From NCBI GenBank assembly GCA_937907595.1, contig CALCXL010000441.1:1-10207 (forward strand): 10,207 nt of DNA. Reading direction: 5' to 3'. How positions within the stretch are numbered: position 1 is the first letter of the stretch; every line of letters begins with the position of its first letter. The position numbers were made by a program, and so were the translations under genes. The notes below the pieces were generated by a model. That model had not been told where the DNA came from and did not search any database. It saw only the letters and a list, made by a program, of their open reading frames with translations. This document shows, piece after piece, positions 1 through 6,745 of the stretch. This DNA comes from an uncultured Pseudomonadota bacterium. Lineage in GTDB: Bacteria; Myxococcota_A; UBA796; UBA9615.

Positions 1-1310
1 GCCGACGCGAACAGGGTCGGAGCCGCAAACCCCTGGGAGAGCATGGGCAGGACGAGCTGGCCGAGGGGGGAGCTGTAGTGCTCGGGGAACCACGGCGTGA
101 AGCTCAGGCTGAGCACCGCCCCCAGCAGGGACAGCCCGACCAGCGGGACCAGCAGCCACCGGCCCCGAGGGCGACCGGCCAGGTAGTCCACCGCCACCGC
201 GACGGGGAAGACCGACAGCAGCACCCAGGGCACGAGGTGGCGCGCGGCGGCGGACCAACCGGCCATCCAGTCGACGAAGCCGCCGGCAAAGAGGGCGTAG
301 AGCACCGTCAGGCCCACAAAAGGCAGGGCGCTGTGCTTGCGGGTCACCTCCATGCGCCACAGGCCCAGGGGCACCAGCAGCAGGAGCGGGCAGTAGTAGA
401 AGACGCCGCGGCGGGCGCTCCCGAAGACCCCCCACAGCCGCTCGGCTGAGGGCAGGGAGACGCCCAGCATGCCGGTGTCGTGGACGATCGCGTGCCAGGA
501 GTCGCCCTTGAAGGAGTACCCGGTGGAGAACGGCGAGCCGAACGCGAGCTGGTGGTAGGCCAGGCACGGGAGGATGCCGACGCCGCAGCCCAGCGCGAAG
601 GCCGCGAGCGCGCGGGGCGAGGTCTTGCGCAGGACCATCGTGGGGAAGAGGACGAGCCCGAACAACGCCGTGGGGTACTCGAGCGTGACCGCGCCGGCCA
701 GGGCCATGCCGCCCCAGAAGGCGGCGGCGGGGGACGGGGTCGCGTCCTCCCGGCCGGGGCGGAGCAGCAGGATGAAGGACAAGACCGCCAACAGGCCTCC
801 GGGCACGTGGCTCAGGAGGACGGCGCCGTAGGTCAGCAGCGGGGTGCACAGGGCGAAGATGAGGGCGACGGCGGCGCGTCGGCGGACGGCCAGGCCGGGG
901 TAGCGCCGCAGGGCGAAGAAGGGGAACAGGCCCGCGGGCAGGGCCACCAGCAGCAGCACCAGGAGGTGGCGCAGGGGCCAGTAGGACGGGAGGATTCCGT
1001 CGTCCTCGCGGGGCAGGATCCGGCCCACGCTGGCCACGAGCGGCGCACCGATCAGGGACAGCCCCGGGGCCTTGTCGGCGTAGGTCTTGCCGTCGCGCAC
1101 GGCGCGGTCAAAGGGGGTGCCGTAGGTCTCCAGCACCGGGTCGAGGGAGACGGTCCCGAACAGGCCGATGGACGTCGCCAGCTCCAGCCGGGTCTGCTCG
1201 CCGGGGTTCTCGATGCGGGGGCTGCCCGCGGCAAACAGCGCAAGAGCGACCAACACCAGGCCGATGGAGCCGTACCAGGCGCGGCGCCCGGGTCCCTGAG
1301 AGGGGTCCAT
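1..1310 (-). CDS. Multi-membrane glycosyltransferase-like protein (GT39/ArnT-like), C-terminus off the window
   Basis: My translation from the ATG at 1310-1308 stays open for 436 codons to the left edge with no stop, so the gene is incomplete. It begins MDPSQGPGRRAWYGSIGL and the first membrane helix follows at about residues 15-33. Next comes an extracytoplasmic-looking loop with TRLELATSIGLFGTVSLD and, further on, KTYADKAPGLSLIGAPL. That 'R-L-x-L-A-x-S-x...G-x-x-x-L-D ... K-x-Y-x-D-K-A-P-G-x-S' layout is one I know from bacterial polytopic proteins usually annotated as glycosyltransferase-like or hypothetical membrane proteins. Many further Leu/Val/Ala-rich helices follow, with aromatic loops such as GVFYYCPLL and GFVDWMAGWSAAARHLVPW. 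The start overlaps the upstream gene's stop as TGATG, which implies translational coupling and one operon. The role in surface glycan or lipid glycosylation is inferred; donor and acceptor cannot be told. Confidence 0.85.
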   Translation of the reverse strand, partial: MDPSQGPGRRAWYGSIGLVLVALALFAAGSPRIENPGEQTRLELATSIGLFGTVSLDPVLETYGTPFDRAVRDGKTYADKAPGLSLIGAPLVASVGRILPREDDGILPSYWPLRHLLVLLLVALPAGLFPFFALRRYPGLAVRRRAAVALIFALCTPLLTYGAVLLSHVPGGLLAVLSFILLLRPGREDATPSPAAAFWGGMALAGAVTLEYPTALFGLVLFPTMVLRKTSPRALAAFALGCGVGILPCLAYHQLAFGSPFSTGYSFKGDSWHAIVHDTGMLGVSLPSAERLWGVFGSARRGVFYYCPLLLLVPLGLWRMEVTRKHSALPFVGLTVLYALFAGGFVDWMAGWSAAARHLVPWVLLSVFPVAVAVDYLAGRPRGRWLLVPLVGLSLLGAVLSLSFTPWFPEHYSSPLGQLVLPMLSQGFAAPTLFAS

Positions 1311-2761
1311 CACCGGCGCTCGTACACGCGGTAGTCGAGCAACATCACGTTGTCGGGCCCCGTCCGCTTGTAGAGGGCCTGGTGGCCGGCGCTGTCCTCG
1401 ATCTTGCCGATGTGCAGCCAGGGGTACTTCGTGACGATGTACTCCGGTTCGAGCTGGTCGATGGTGGTCTGGACCCACCGCCAGGTGCCCTCAGGAGACA
1501 CGGGCTCGGTCGCGTCCTTCCGCAGCTCCACGAGCTCGTCCCGCCGCAGCTTGAAGACCTCGGGCGAGTTGATTCCGGAGCTGTCGACCACCACCTGCTC
1601 CAGCAGCGCGTAGCCCAGGACGCCGACCTCCCCCACGAAGACGACGTCGCCCGGCTTGGCGCGCTCGGCGATCCACGCCCCGATCTCGAGGTAGGCCGCT
1701 TCCCGGTTCTCCCCGTCGGTCCGAAACCCGTGCCAGTTCACGTGCATCAGGCCCAGCACGGCGATGCCGAGGAAGACCGTGGCCACAATAGCCGGACGCT
1801 CCCGGCCCGCGATGCGCGTGACCGCCTGGTCCAACCCGTAGGCAGCGAGCACCACCCCGGTCACGGTCAGCGGCGTCGCGTACCAGGCGAACTGCGGGGC
1901 GATGCCCGACACGACGAGGGAGCCGGCGTAGGCGGACATCCACAGGGCGATGAGCAGCAGCTCGGACCGGCGGACGAAGGCGAAGCCGATGCCGACAACC
2001 CCCAGGGTGAAGAGGGCGGTCAGAGGCAGGTTCTGGGTGAGCAGGCCCAGCTGTCCGGTGAAGACGTCGAGGGCGCGGGTCTCGTGGATGAGCTGCTTGG
2101 CCTGGATGGAGTGGGGCGCGGGCAAGCCGTAGACCGCGGTGGCGTACAGCGCCCAGGGCAGGACGACGAGGCCGGCGGTCAGCAGGGGCTGCCAGAGCTT
2201 CTTGCGGTCCCTCAGGAGCGCGACGAGGACGGCGAGGGCGACGACCAGGATGCCGTCGGGCCGCATCAAGATCGCGGCACCGCCGACGCCGCCGACCAGG
2301 AACCAACGGCCTTGTAGGGCGAGCAGGAGTCCACCCAAGACGAGCGCGAGGCTGAGGCCGGTCTCCATGCCTGAGGTGGCCATGTAGGCGGTGTCGGGGT
2401 GCAGCGCGACGCAGAGCGCCATGGCGGCGGCGACGGGGCGGGAAACGGAGCGCAGGGCCAGCGTCTGCAAGAGCAGCACGACGCCGGCCATGGAGAGGAG
2501 GCCGAGGGCGAAGGCGGAGGTGGGGACGGCGAGACCGAGGAGCTTGCCGGCCGCCAGGAGCATCGCGAACAGCGGGGTAGTGGTCCCCAGCACGGGCTCG
2601 CCGGGGTTGAAGACGAGGCCGTGGCCGCCCGCGAGGTTCTCGGCGTAGCGGAAGGTGATGTACGCATCGTCGATGAAGAGGGTGCCGTGCAGGACGCCGG
2701 CGAGGATCGCGACAGCAGCGGGCACGGCCCACCAGAGGAAGCGCGCGGGTCCCTCCGTCAT
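1310..2761 (-). CDS. Polytopic membrane glycosyltransferase-like protein (GT-C / AftB- or PMT-like)
   Basis: The protein has 483 residues. After a first helix (about 8-28) comes FIDDAYITFRYAENLAGGHG, with the Asp pair D31-D32, then VFNPGEPVLGTTTPLFAMLL. This 'DDAYI(T/S)FRYA.NLA.G.GLVFNPGE' signature is shared with the GT-C fold lipid-linked sugar transferases (AftB/PMT-like), where the acidic pair after helix 1 is catalytic. Eight or more further hydrophobic segments follow to about residue 345. A soluble C-terminal domain of roughly 130 residues then carries AAYLEIGAWIAERAKPGDVV and VDSSGINSPEV, as is usual for this family. An AGGAG at 2767-2771 precedes the ATG. The gene is first in a minus-strand pair and its stop overlaps the next start. 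Sugar donor and acceptor are unknown. It likely acts on the outer face of the inner membrane. Confidence 0.85.
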   Translation of the reverse strand: MTEGPARFLWWAVPAAVAILAGVLHGTLFIDDAYITFRYAENLAGGHGLVFNPGEPVLGTTTPLFAMLLAAGKLLGLAVPTSAFALGLLSMAGVVLLLQTLALRSVSRPVAAAMALCVALHPDTAYMATSGMETGLSLALVLGGLLLALQGRWFLVGGVGGAAILMRPDGILVVALAVLVALLRDRKKLWQPLLTAGLVVLPWALYATAVYGLPAPHSIQAKQLIHETRALDVFTGQLGLLTQNLPLTALFTLGVVGIGFAFVRRSELLLIALWMSAYAGSLVVSGIAPQFAWYATPLTVTGVVLAAYGLDQAVTRIAGRERPAIVATVFLGIAVLGLMHVNWHGFRTDGENREAAYLEIGAWIAERAKPGDVVFVGEVGVLGYALLEQVVVDSSGINSPEVFKLRRDELVELRKDATEPVSPEGTWRWVQTTIDQLEPEYIVTKYPWLHIGKIEDSAGHQALYKRTGPDNVMLLDYRVYERR

Positions 2762-2885
2762 GGGAGCTCCTGGGGTGAGGTGGCGGTCCGGGGCTTGGCC
2801 TGCTCGGCGGGTCTAGCACGGGGTGCAGGGGTGAGGCGCCGCAGGGAACGCGTCGATACGATGGGCGCTGACCGGGAGTTCAGCT
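2762..2885. promoter_or_regulatory. Divergent intergenic region between membrane-protein operon and kinase
   Basis: These 124 bases lie between two divergent starts, so promoters for both directions must lie here or inside the flanking genes. I see only the Shine-Dalgarno sequences at each end (GGGAG at 2873-2877 for the kinase, AGGAG at 2767-2771 on the minus strand). I do not see a convincing -35/-10 pair, which is common in DNA this GC-rich. Confidence 0.4.
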
Positions 2886-3443
2886 GTGCAGACCATCGCG
2901 CCAGGCGTGGCCATCGAAGGCTGGATCGGGGCCGGGGCCACGGGCACGGTCTACGGCGGGCGGTGGACGTCCGACGGAGTCACCCGCGAGGTGGCGGTCA
3001 AGCTGGCGCGTGGGGGCGAGGCGGTGCTGGAGCAGGCCCGCGTCGTGGCTCGACTGAACCACCCGAACATCGTCCGTGTCCTCGACTGGGGGCGCACCGA
3101 GGTGGGCTGGGACGAGTTCGAGGCGGGGACCTCCTACGTCGTGCTGGAGCGGGTGGAGGGGGAGAATCTCACGGGCTGGGCGGGTGTGGGCGAGGAGCTT
3201 GCGGAGGCTGCGGTCGAGGCGGTGCTGGCGGCGTTGGCCCACGCGCACGAGTTCGGGACCGTTCATGGGGACATCAGCCCGGGGAACGTGCTGGGCTCGC
3301 GGGAGGGGCCTCGGTTCTGGCTGACGGACTTTGGCGGGGATGGGACGCCGGGGTTCTCGGCGCCGGAGCGGGCGGCGGGGGCGACGGTGGCGACGGATCT
3401 TTGGAGTGTGGGGGCTTTGGGGCGGTTCTTGGTGGGGGGCTGA
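2886..3443 (+). CDS. Hanks-type Ser/Thr protein kinase-like domain, frameshifted and truncated
   Basis: A 185-residue kinase fold starts at GTG with GGGAG 8 bases upstream. Visible motifs are the glycine loop G15-A-G-A-T-G20-T-V22, the ATP-binding lysine in VAVK39, the HPNIV motif 59-63, the catalytic loop H127-G-D129-I-S-P-G-N134, D148-F-G150, A159-P-E161 and the helix-F motif D171-L-W-S-V-G. Catalytic Asp, Asn and Lys are all present. Only eight residues separate DFG from APE, far fewer than usual. The helix-C Glu position appears to be Gln50, with Glu49 next to it. The protein ends in subdomain IX, about 80 residues short of a whole domain. Dropping one G from the G6 run at 3434-3439 continues the protein as ADDPRWAGLMAPVPGDRLRSA, which looks like a kinase C-lobe, before IS91 sequence begins near 3490-3500. 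The gene is probably a broken kinase; a degenerate regulatory pseudokinase is possible. Target unknown. Confidence 0.75.
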   Translation: MQTIAPGVAIEGWIGAGATGTVYGGRWTSDGVTREVAVKLARGGEAVLEQARVVARLNHPNIVRVLDWGRTEVGWDEFEAGTSYVVLERVEGENLTGWAGVGEELAEAAVEAVLAALAHAHEFGTVHGDISPGNVLGSREGPRFWLTDFGGDGTPGFSAPERAAGATVATDLWSVGALGRFLVGG

Positions 3444-3488
3444 CGATCCCCGGTGGGCCGGGCTGATGGCCCCGGTGCCCGGGGATCG

Positions 3489-3795
3489 GCTGAGGTCAGC
3501 CCTCCCCCCGAGGCGAATGGGGTCCGCTACCACGGCGTCCTGGCGCCGAGAGCGAGGCAGGAGCCGAAGCGTCGCGCCCCCGTGGGGGCGCCCGAAGGGG
3601 AAGGGCCCGGACGGCCCTTCCAATCACCGGTGGCGTCGCGCGATCTCACCCCCGCGCCGCGCCGATGGTCGATCGTGGCACCGCCCCGAGCTCCCGGCGG
3701 CGGACAAGCCGCGGGTGCCCTGGGCGGAGCTGCTCCGCCGGACCTTCCTCATCGACGTGCTGAGGTGCGAGCGGTGCGGAGCCCGGCGCCAAGTC
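3489..3795 (+). pseudogene. Decayed C-terminal fragment of an IS91-family (Y2/HUH) transposase
   Basis: Two frames carry pieces of one transposase. At 3519-3557 one frame reads GVRYHGVLAPRAR, the conserved 'VRYHGVLAP.A' block of IS91-like (PF04986) transposases. At 3721-3795 another frame reads WAELLRRTFLIDVL followed by RCERCGARRQV, the C-terminal block with its CxxC pair. The variable linker between them contains the frame change. The N-terminal relaxase-like domain with the HUH and tyrosine motifs is absent, so the element cannot encode its own transposition. The left edge abuts the kinase C-lobe near 3490-3500. The right edge passes into repeat B at about 3796-3802. No target duplication is expected for IS91 elements and none is seen. 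Confidence 0.75.
3657..3762 (+). repeat. Repeat A, copy 1 (IS91 transposase C-terminal segment)
   Basis: By direct comparison these 106 bases match 5799-5904 in the same orientation with six mismatches and no gaps. The repeat encodes the AADKPRVPWAELLRRTFLID stretch of the transposase C-terminus. Similarity begins at CCGCGCCGATGG and stops abruptly after GACGTGCTG. Copy 1 sits inside the longer transposase remnant. Confidence 0.9.
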
Positions 3796-3801
3796 CGAGG
3801 C

Positions 3802-3887
3802 GCCGAGCATGCACTGGACCGCGCGTCGAGCGTGCGGTCAGCGGTGGCCGGGATGGCGGGGTTCATGAGCTGTGTGAGCCCGGAGGG
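3802..3887. repeat. Repeat B, copy 1 (truncated methyltransferase start or IS-end sequence)
   Basis: These 86 bases align without gaps to 6681-6766 with 14 mismatches by hand count (about 84% identity). On the minus strand both contain an ATG (3866 here, 6745 in copy 2) followed by related peptides: MNPAIPATADRTLDARSS here and MNAAITATADHTLDTRAS there. In copy 2 that frame leads into a full methyltransferase. Here the similarity ends at the IS91 remnant, so this may be the broken start of a duplicated gene. Many of the differences change amino acids, so the segment could instead be non-coding IS-terminal DNA. Confidence 0.75.
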
Positions 3888-3961
3888 GCCGTGGGCGCTG
3901 GGGGCTGGCACGCAGGATCGGGGGGCAGCACGGGGCGCCATCGCCGCCGCCGCGCGGAGGA

Positions 3962-5608
3962 TCAGGGCGCAGGCACCGTCCGAGGCAGCCAGACGGGCGT
4001 GTGGTTCCCGGTGAGGGGGTTCTGGCCGGGCACATGCTGCGCCGGGGTGCTCGGGTCCTGCTGCTGCTCGGCGCGGGACAGGTCGAGCGCCGACAACCAG
4101 ATCTGCGTCGTGCCGGCGGGCTGCGGCCCGAAGGCCCGGTCCGACGCGAACGCGAGCCACGCGTGCTCCTCGATGACGGGCCCCCACTGGGGCCAGGAGT
4201 TCTTCGTGGAGCCGGGGCCGTTGGCTCCAGCGAGCTCGAGGGTGGGTCCACCGCCCCGGGCCACGAGGTGCAGGGAGGCGCCGTCGTCGTCGTACGCGTC
4301 GCCGTCGCTGCGGTTGAAGGCGATCCAGCGCGAGTCGGGGCTGAAGGCCGGGTAGTAGTGGTTCCACCCCGGCTCCGCGGGCACGAGGACCTCTTCGGGC
4401 CCGAACCCATCGCCCTCCACGGTGCGGGAGGCGAGGCCGCACTCCTCCACGTAGACGTCGTCCAGGGGGTTGGGCGCATCCGCGCAGCGGGAGTAGACGA
4501 TCTGGTCGCCGTCGGGGGCCCAGCTGGGGTGGGTGGCCCAGCCGCCGCTCCCGATGATGGCGAGCAGCGCGCCCGTCTCGACGTCGTCCAGCAGCAGCTC
4601 GCCGCCCACCGAGCGCAGCAGCCGCGTGCCGGTGGGGTCCAGGGTCGAGAAGTTGCCCGGTCGGTCGGCGCCTCGGAGCACGTCGACGTCGTCCACCAGG
4701 TCGCGCACGACGTTCTCGCCGTTGCCGTCGCCCAGCGCCATCGTCATGCGCTCGGGGTTGGCCAGGTTGACGGCGTGGCAGCCGACGCAGTCCCCGAACG
4801 CGTCCCCGCCCAGCCACGGCTCGGCCTCCGCGGCGCCGGGGCGAAGCCGCCACAGGCCGAACGTCTCGGGGCTCCAGTACACGAGGGTGCCCTGCATGCC
4901 GAAGCGACCGGGGTGCAGCTCGATCCAGGGTCCCGCGGCCAGGTCCCCGTCCACGGCGCGGATCCGGACGGGCTGATCGGCGGCGGAGCCGAGCACGGCG
5001 GCCCAGAGGGGCCAGTCCGGCTGCCAGGCGGGGGCGTCGACGACGGCCCGGACGCGCGCGTAGGCTGCCTCGATCTCGAAGACGGTCCGCCCGGATCCCG
5101 CCGCATGCAGCGGCGGTGGGGGGAGCTCTTCGGGGATCACGGCGCCGTCCGGGGGGTAGATCATGGGCGGGCCGGACCCCGTGACCGCCTCGGAGGCGCA
5201 GGGCCAGATGCCGGCAGGGTCGTGCCAGTGCTCGAGGAACACGTCGAACCGGCAGTCCACGGACTGCCCATCCACCCAGGCCTCGGCCCAGACCAGGCCG
5301 CCGCGCTGCCCGGCCGCGCGGAAGTCGCCGTCGTGGGTGAGGTGACCGCCGGGGCTCTCGTGCACCGTCCAGGCGTCGACCTCCACCTCGACCGGGGGGC
5401 CCAGGCCATCGTGCCGCAGGACGGTCAGCGCAGCGTCGGCCTCGCCGCCGAAGGCCACGTGCACGAGGTCGGGCGACGCGACGCAGTCAAGCCAGGGCTC
5501 GGGCGGGGCGGCGTCCCCGTCGGCGACCTCGTCGGCGACCCCGGAGGCTCGCTCCGCGCAACCAGAGAACACGGCCGCGCAGAACGCGAATGCGGCGACA
5601 CGCAACAT
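3962..5608 (-). CDS. Lipoprotein with PD40/TolB-like beta-propeller and one CXXCH heme-type motif
   Basis: The protein has 548 residues. The N-terminus MLRVAAFAFCAAVFSGC is a lipoprotein signal peptide with Cys17 after a FSG lipobox, so export and lipid anchoring are expected. An Ig-like or beta-sandwich region follows to about residue 265. C274-V-G-C277-H278 is a c-type heme attachment motif in the context FGDCVGCHAVN. Propeller-type repeats come next: FSTLDPTGTRLLRS, THPSWAPDGDQIVYSR and YYPAFSPDSRWIAFNRSD, matching the PD40 (PF07676) pattern. The end, PGQNPLTGNHTPVWLP, is typical of these proteins in the deltaproteobacterial lineage. GGAGGG at 5615-5620 supports the start. The gene stands alone on the minus strand, flanked on both sides by IS91-derived repeat A. 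An electron-transfer or sensing role at the envelope is inferred. Only one heme motif is visible, and a structural CxxCH without heme is possible. Confidence 0.85.
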   Translation of the reverse strand: MLRVAAFAFCAAVFSGCAERASGVADEVADGDAAPPEPWLDCVASPDLVHVAFGGEADAALTVLRHDGLGPPVEVEVDAWTVHESPGGHLTHDGDFRAAGQRGGLVWAEAWVDGQSVDCRFDVFLEHWHDPAGIWPCASEAVTGSGPPMIYPPDGAVIPEELPPPPLHAAGSGRTVFEIEAAYARVRAVVDAPAWQPDWPLWAAVLGSAADQPVRIRAVDGDLAAGPWIELHPGRFGMQGTLVYWSPETFGLWRLRPGAAEAEPWLGGDAFGDCVGCHAVNLANPERMTMALGDGNGENVVRDLVDDVDVLRGADRPGNFSTLDPTGTRLLRSVGGELLLDDVETGALLAIIGSGGWATHPSWAPDGDQIVYSRCADAPNPLDDVYVEECGLASRTVEGDGFGPEEVLVPAEPGWNHYYPAFSPDSRWIAFNRSDGDAYDDDGASLHLVARGGGPTLELAGANGPGSTKNSWPQWGPVIEEHAWLAFASDRAFGPQPAGTTQIWLSALDLSRAEQQQDPSTPAQHVPGQNPLTGNHTPVWLPRTVPAP

Positions 5609-5798
5609 GGGACACCCTCCGCCGATACCTCAGCACGGGCCCGAGCCCGCGCAAAGGAAAAGGGACGGAGCACCTCAGGTCGAGCGGCTTTCCCCGCGCT
5701 GGCGCGGGATCGCGGACGGCGCGCAGCGCTGCCCGAAACGAGCGTCTTGCCGAAGAAGCGGCCGAACCACCGCACCCAGGTGCCCTGGTAGAGCAGGC
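5609..5798. promoter_or_regulatory. Upstream region of the lipoprotein gene
   Basis: This stretch should hold the promoter of the minus-strand lipoprotein gene. The part nearest the gene carries its Shine-Dalgarno sequence (5615-5620). The far part, next to repeat A, overlaps a probable gene fragment. No clear -35/-10 pair is visible. Confidence 0.4.
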
Positions 5799-5800
5799 CC
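5728..5800 (-). pseudogene. Possible short C-terminal gene fragment next to IS91 remnant
   Basis: On the minus strand, just past repeat A, about 25 codons read GLLYQGTWVRWFGRFFGKTLV and onward. They are rich in aromatic residues with G/C in nearly every third position, which looks like real coding sequence. Upstream the frame enters the antisense of the IS91 fragment; downstream it degenerates into Arg/Ala-rich shadow sequence. It may be the remains of a gene cut by the IS91 element. I do not recognise the family. Confidence 0.3.
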
Positions 5801-5904
5801 GCGCCGATGGTCGATCGTGGCACCGCCCCGAGCCCCCGGCGGCGGACAAGCCCCGGGTGCCCGGGGCGGGGCTGCTCCGTAGGACCTTCCTCATCGACGT
5901 GCTG
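5799..5904 (+). repeat. Repeat A, copy 2 (isolated IS91 transposase C-terminal segment)
   Basis: This is a 106-base direct repeat of 3657-3762 with six mismatches. It encodes LLRRTFLIDVL in frame, but the conserved Trp of the preceding WAE has become Gly. Unlike copy 1 it lacks both the upstream VRYHGVLAP block and the downstream CxxC block, so it is a shorter remnant. Its end lies 46 bases from the stop codon of the convergent methyltransferase gene. Confidence 0.9.
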
Positions 5905-5950
5905 GTGGCGAGGGAGGCGCGTACCCGCTCCACGGGGCTGGCCGCCTCAA

Positions 5951-6745
5951 TCAGTCGACGGGATGAGGGTCCTGGGACCCGACCCCGCCCGCAGGGCTGG
6001 GTCGCGGCGGCTGCCGGTCCCAGCCGGCGAGGACCCGGTTCATCGTGGTGATGGCCTGGGGGATGTGGGTCCAGTCCACCTGGTACCCCGCGTCTGCGAG
6101 CCGGCAGCTCCGCGTGATGTCGATGTTCGCGGACCGGCCGAACGACTTCGACAAGGCGGGCATCCGGGGGCCACGCGCCGTCCCGTAGCAGCAGGGCATG
6201 GCCGCCACGAGGCCCCCCGAAGCGATCGCGCAATCCAGCCCGAGGTCGGTCAGCCCGCCGCAGGCGTGCGCGAGCACGACGCCTGCCTCGGTGGGAAGCC
6301 TCAGCGACTCATCCAGCGCGGCCTCGCGGTAGGACACCTTCTCGGCCACCCAGGGCGCGATCGCGGTGAACGCCGTCCAGATGCGCTCGAAGCTGGCGGG
6401 CTGCCGCGCGTCCACGAGCTCCACCCGGGTCACGCTCGGCTCGCAGAGGGCGAAGATGAGGCCCACCAGGCCGTGGCCGGCGCACAGGTCCACCATCGTG
6501 GGTCGCCGGACCCGGCGCCTCACGCGCGGGAAGAACTCGAACGACTCCGACCTGGCGCCGGCGCGAGGGCCGCCGTGGCAGGAGTCGTGGGCGTCGTAGA
6601 GGCGCTCGGGCCACGAGCCGTCGAGAAGGCCCACCACGGCGACCGCGAGCGGTCGTTCGAGGGCAGGGGTGCGCCTGAGGGCCGAGAATCCACTCGCCCG
6701 CGTGTCGAGCGTGTGGTCAGCTGTGGCCGTGATGGCGGCGTTCAT
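5951..6745 (-). CDS. SAM-dependent methyltransferase of the METTL25/GSTCD-like type (PF13679-like)
   Basis: The protein has 264 residues from the ATG at 6745. An in-frame ATG at 6769 would add eight residues; neither has a good Shine-Dalgarno. The Rossmann signature is V85-D-L-C-A-G-H-G-L-V-G, followed by the acidic end of strand 2 in VELVDAR (Asp112). Later H160-A-C-G-G-L-T-D and M-P184-C-C-Y-G188 match the 'HACG.LTD ... PCCYG' pair I associate with PF13679 methyltransferases (METTL25, GSTCD and bacterial relatives). SAM binding is well supported. The substrate is unknown; some relatives act on RNA. The first 22 residues lie in repeat B, so the annotated N-terminus could be partly element-derived and the true start uncertain. 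The gene converges on IS91 remnant copy 2 and has no operon partner. Confidence 0.8.
   Translation of the reverse strand: MNAAITATADHTLDTRASGFSALRRTPALERPLAVAVVGLLDGSWPERLYDAHDSCHGGPRAGARSESFEFFPRVRRRVRRPTMVDLCAGHGLVGLIFALCEPSVTRVELVDARQPASFERIWTAFTAIAPWVAEKVSYREAALDESLRLPTEAGVVLAHACGGLTDLGLDCAIASGGLVAAMPCCYGTARGPRMPALSKSFGRSANIDITRSCRLADAGYQVDWTHIPQAITTMNRVLAGWDRQPPRPSPAGGVGSQDPHPVD

Noticed and set aside
480..1334. Long plus-strand open frame (284 codons), Gln/Gly/Arg-rich
   Set aside because: It is antisense to the membrane protein at 1-1310. Its composition (runs of GQ, EGE, RG) is typical of shadow frames in GC-rich DNA, and it has no hydrophobic or domain pattern.
1491..2819. Minus-strand Arg/Pro-rich frame of 442 codons overlapping the GT-C-like gene
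   Set aside because: It is a +1-shifted shadow of the same strand. The in-phase frame has membrane helices and the DDAYITFRYA motif.
2880..3623. Minus-strand frame of 247 codons over the kinase
   Set aside because: It is antisense to the kinase motifs, Pro/Arg/His-rich, and runs through the IS91 remnant.
4001..5791. Plus-strand open frame of 596 codons
   Set aside because: It is antisense to the lipoprotein gene, whose signal peptide, CXXCH and PD40 motifs are clear on the minus strand. The plus-strand frame shows only Val/Gly/Arg-rich shadow sequence.
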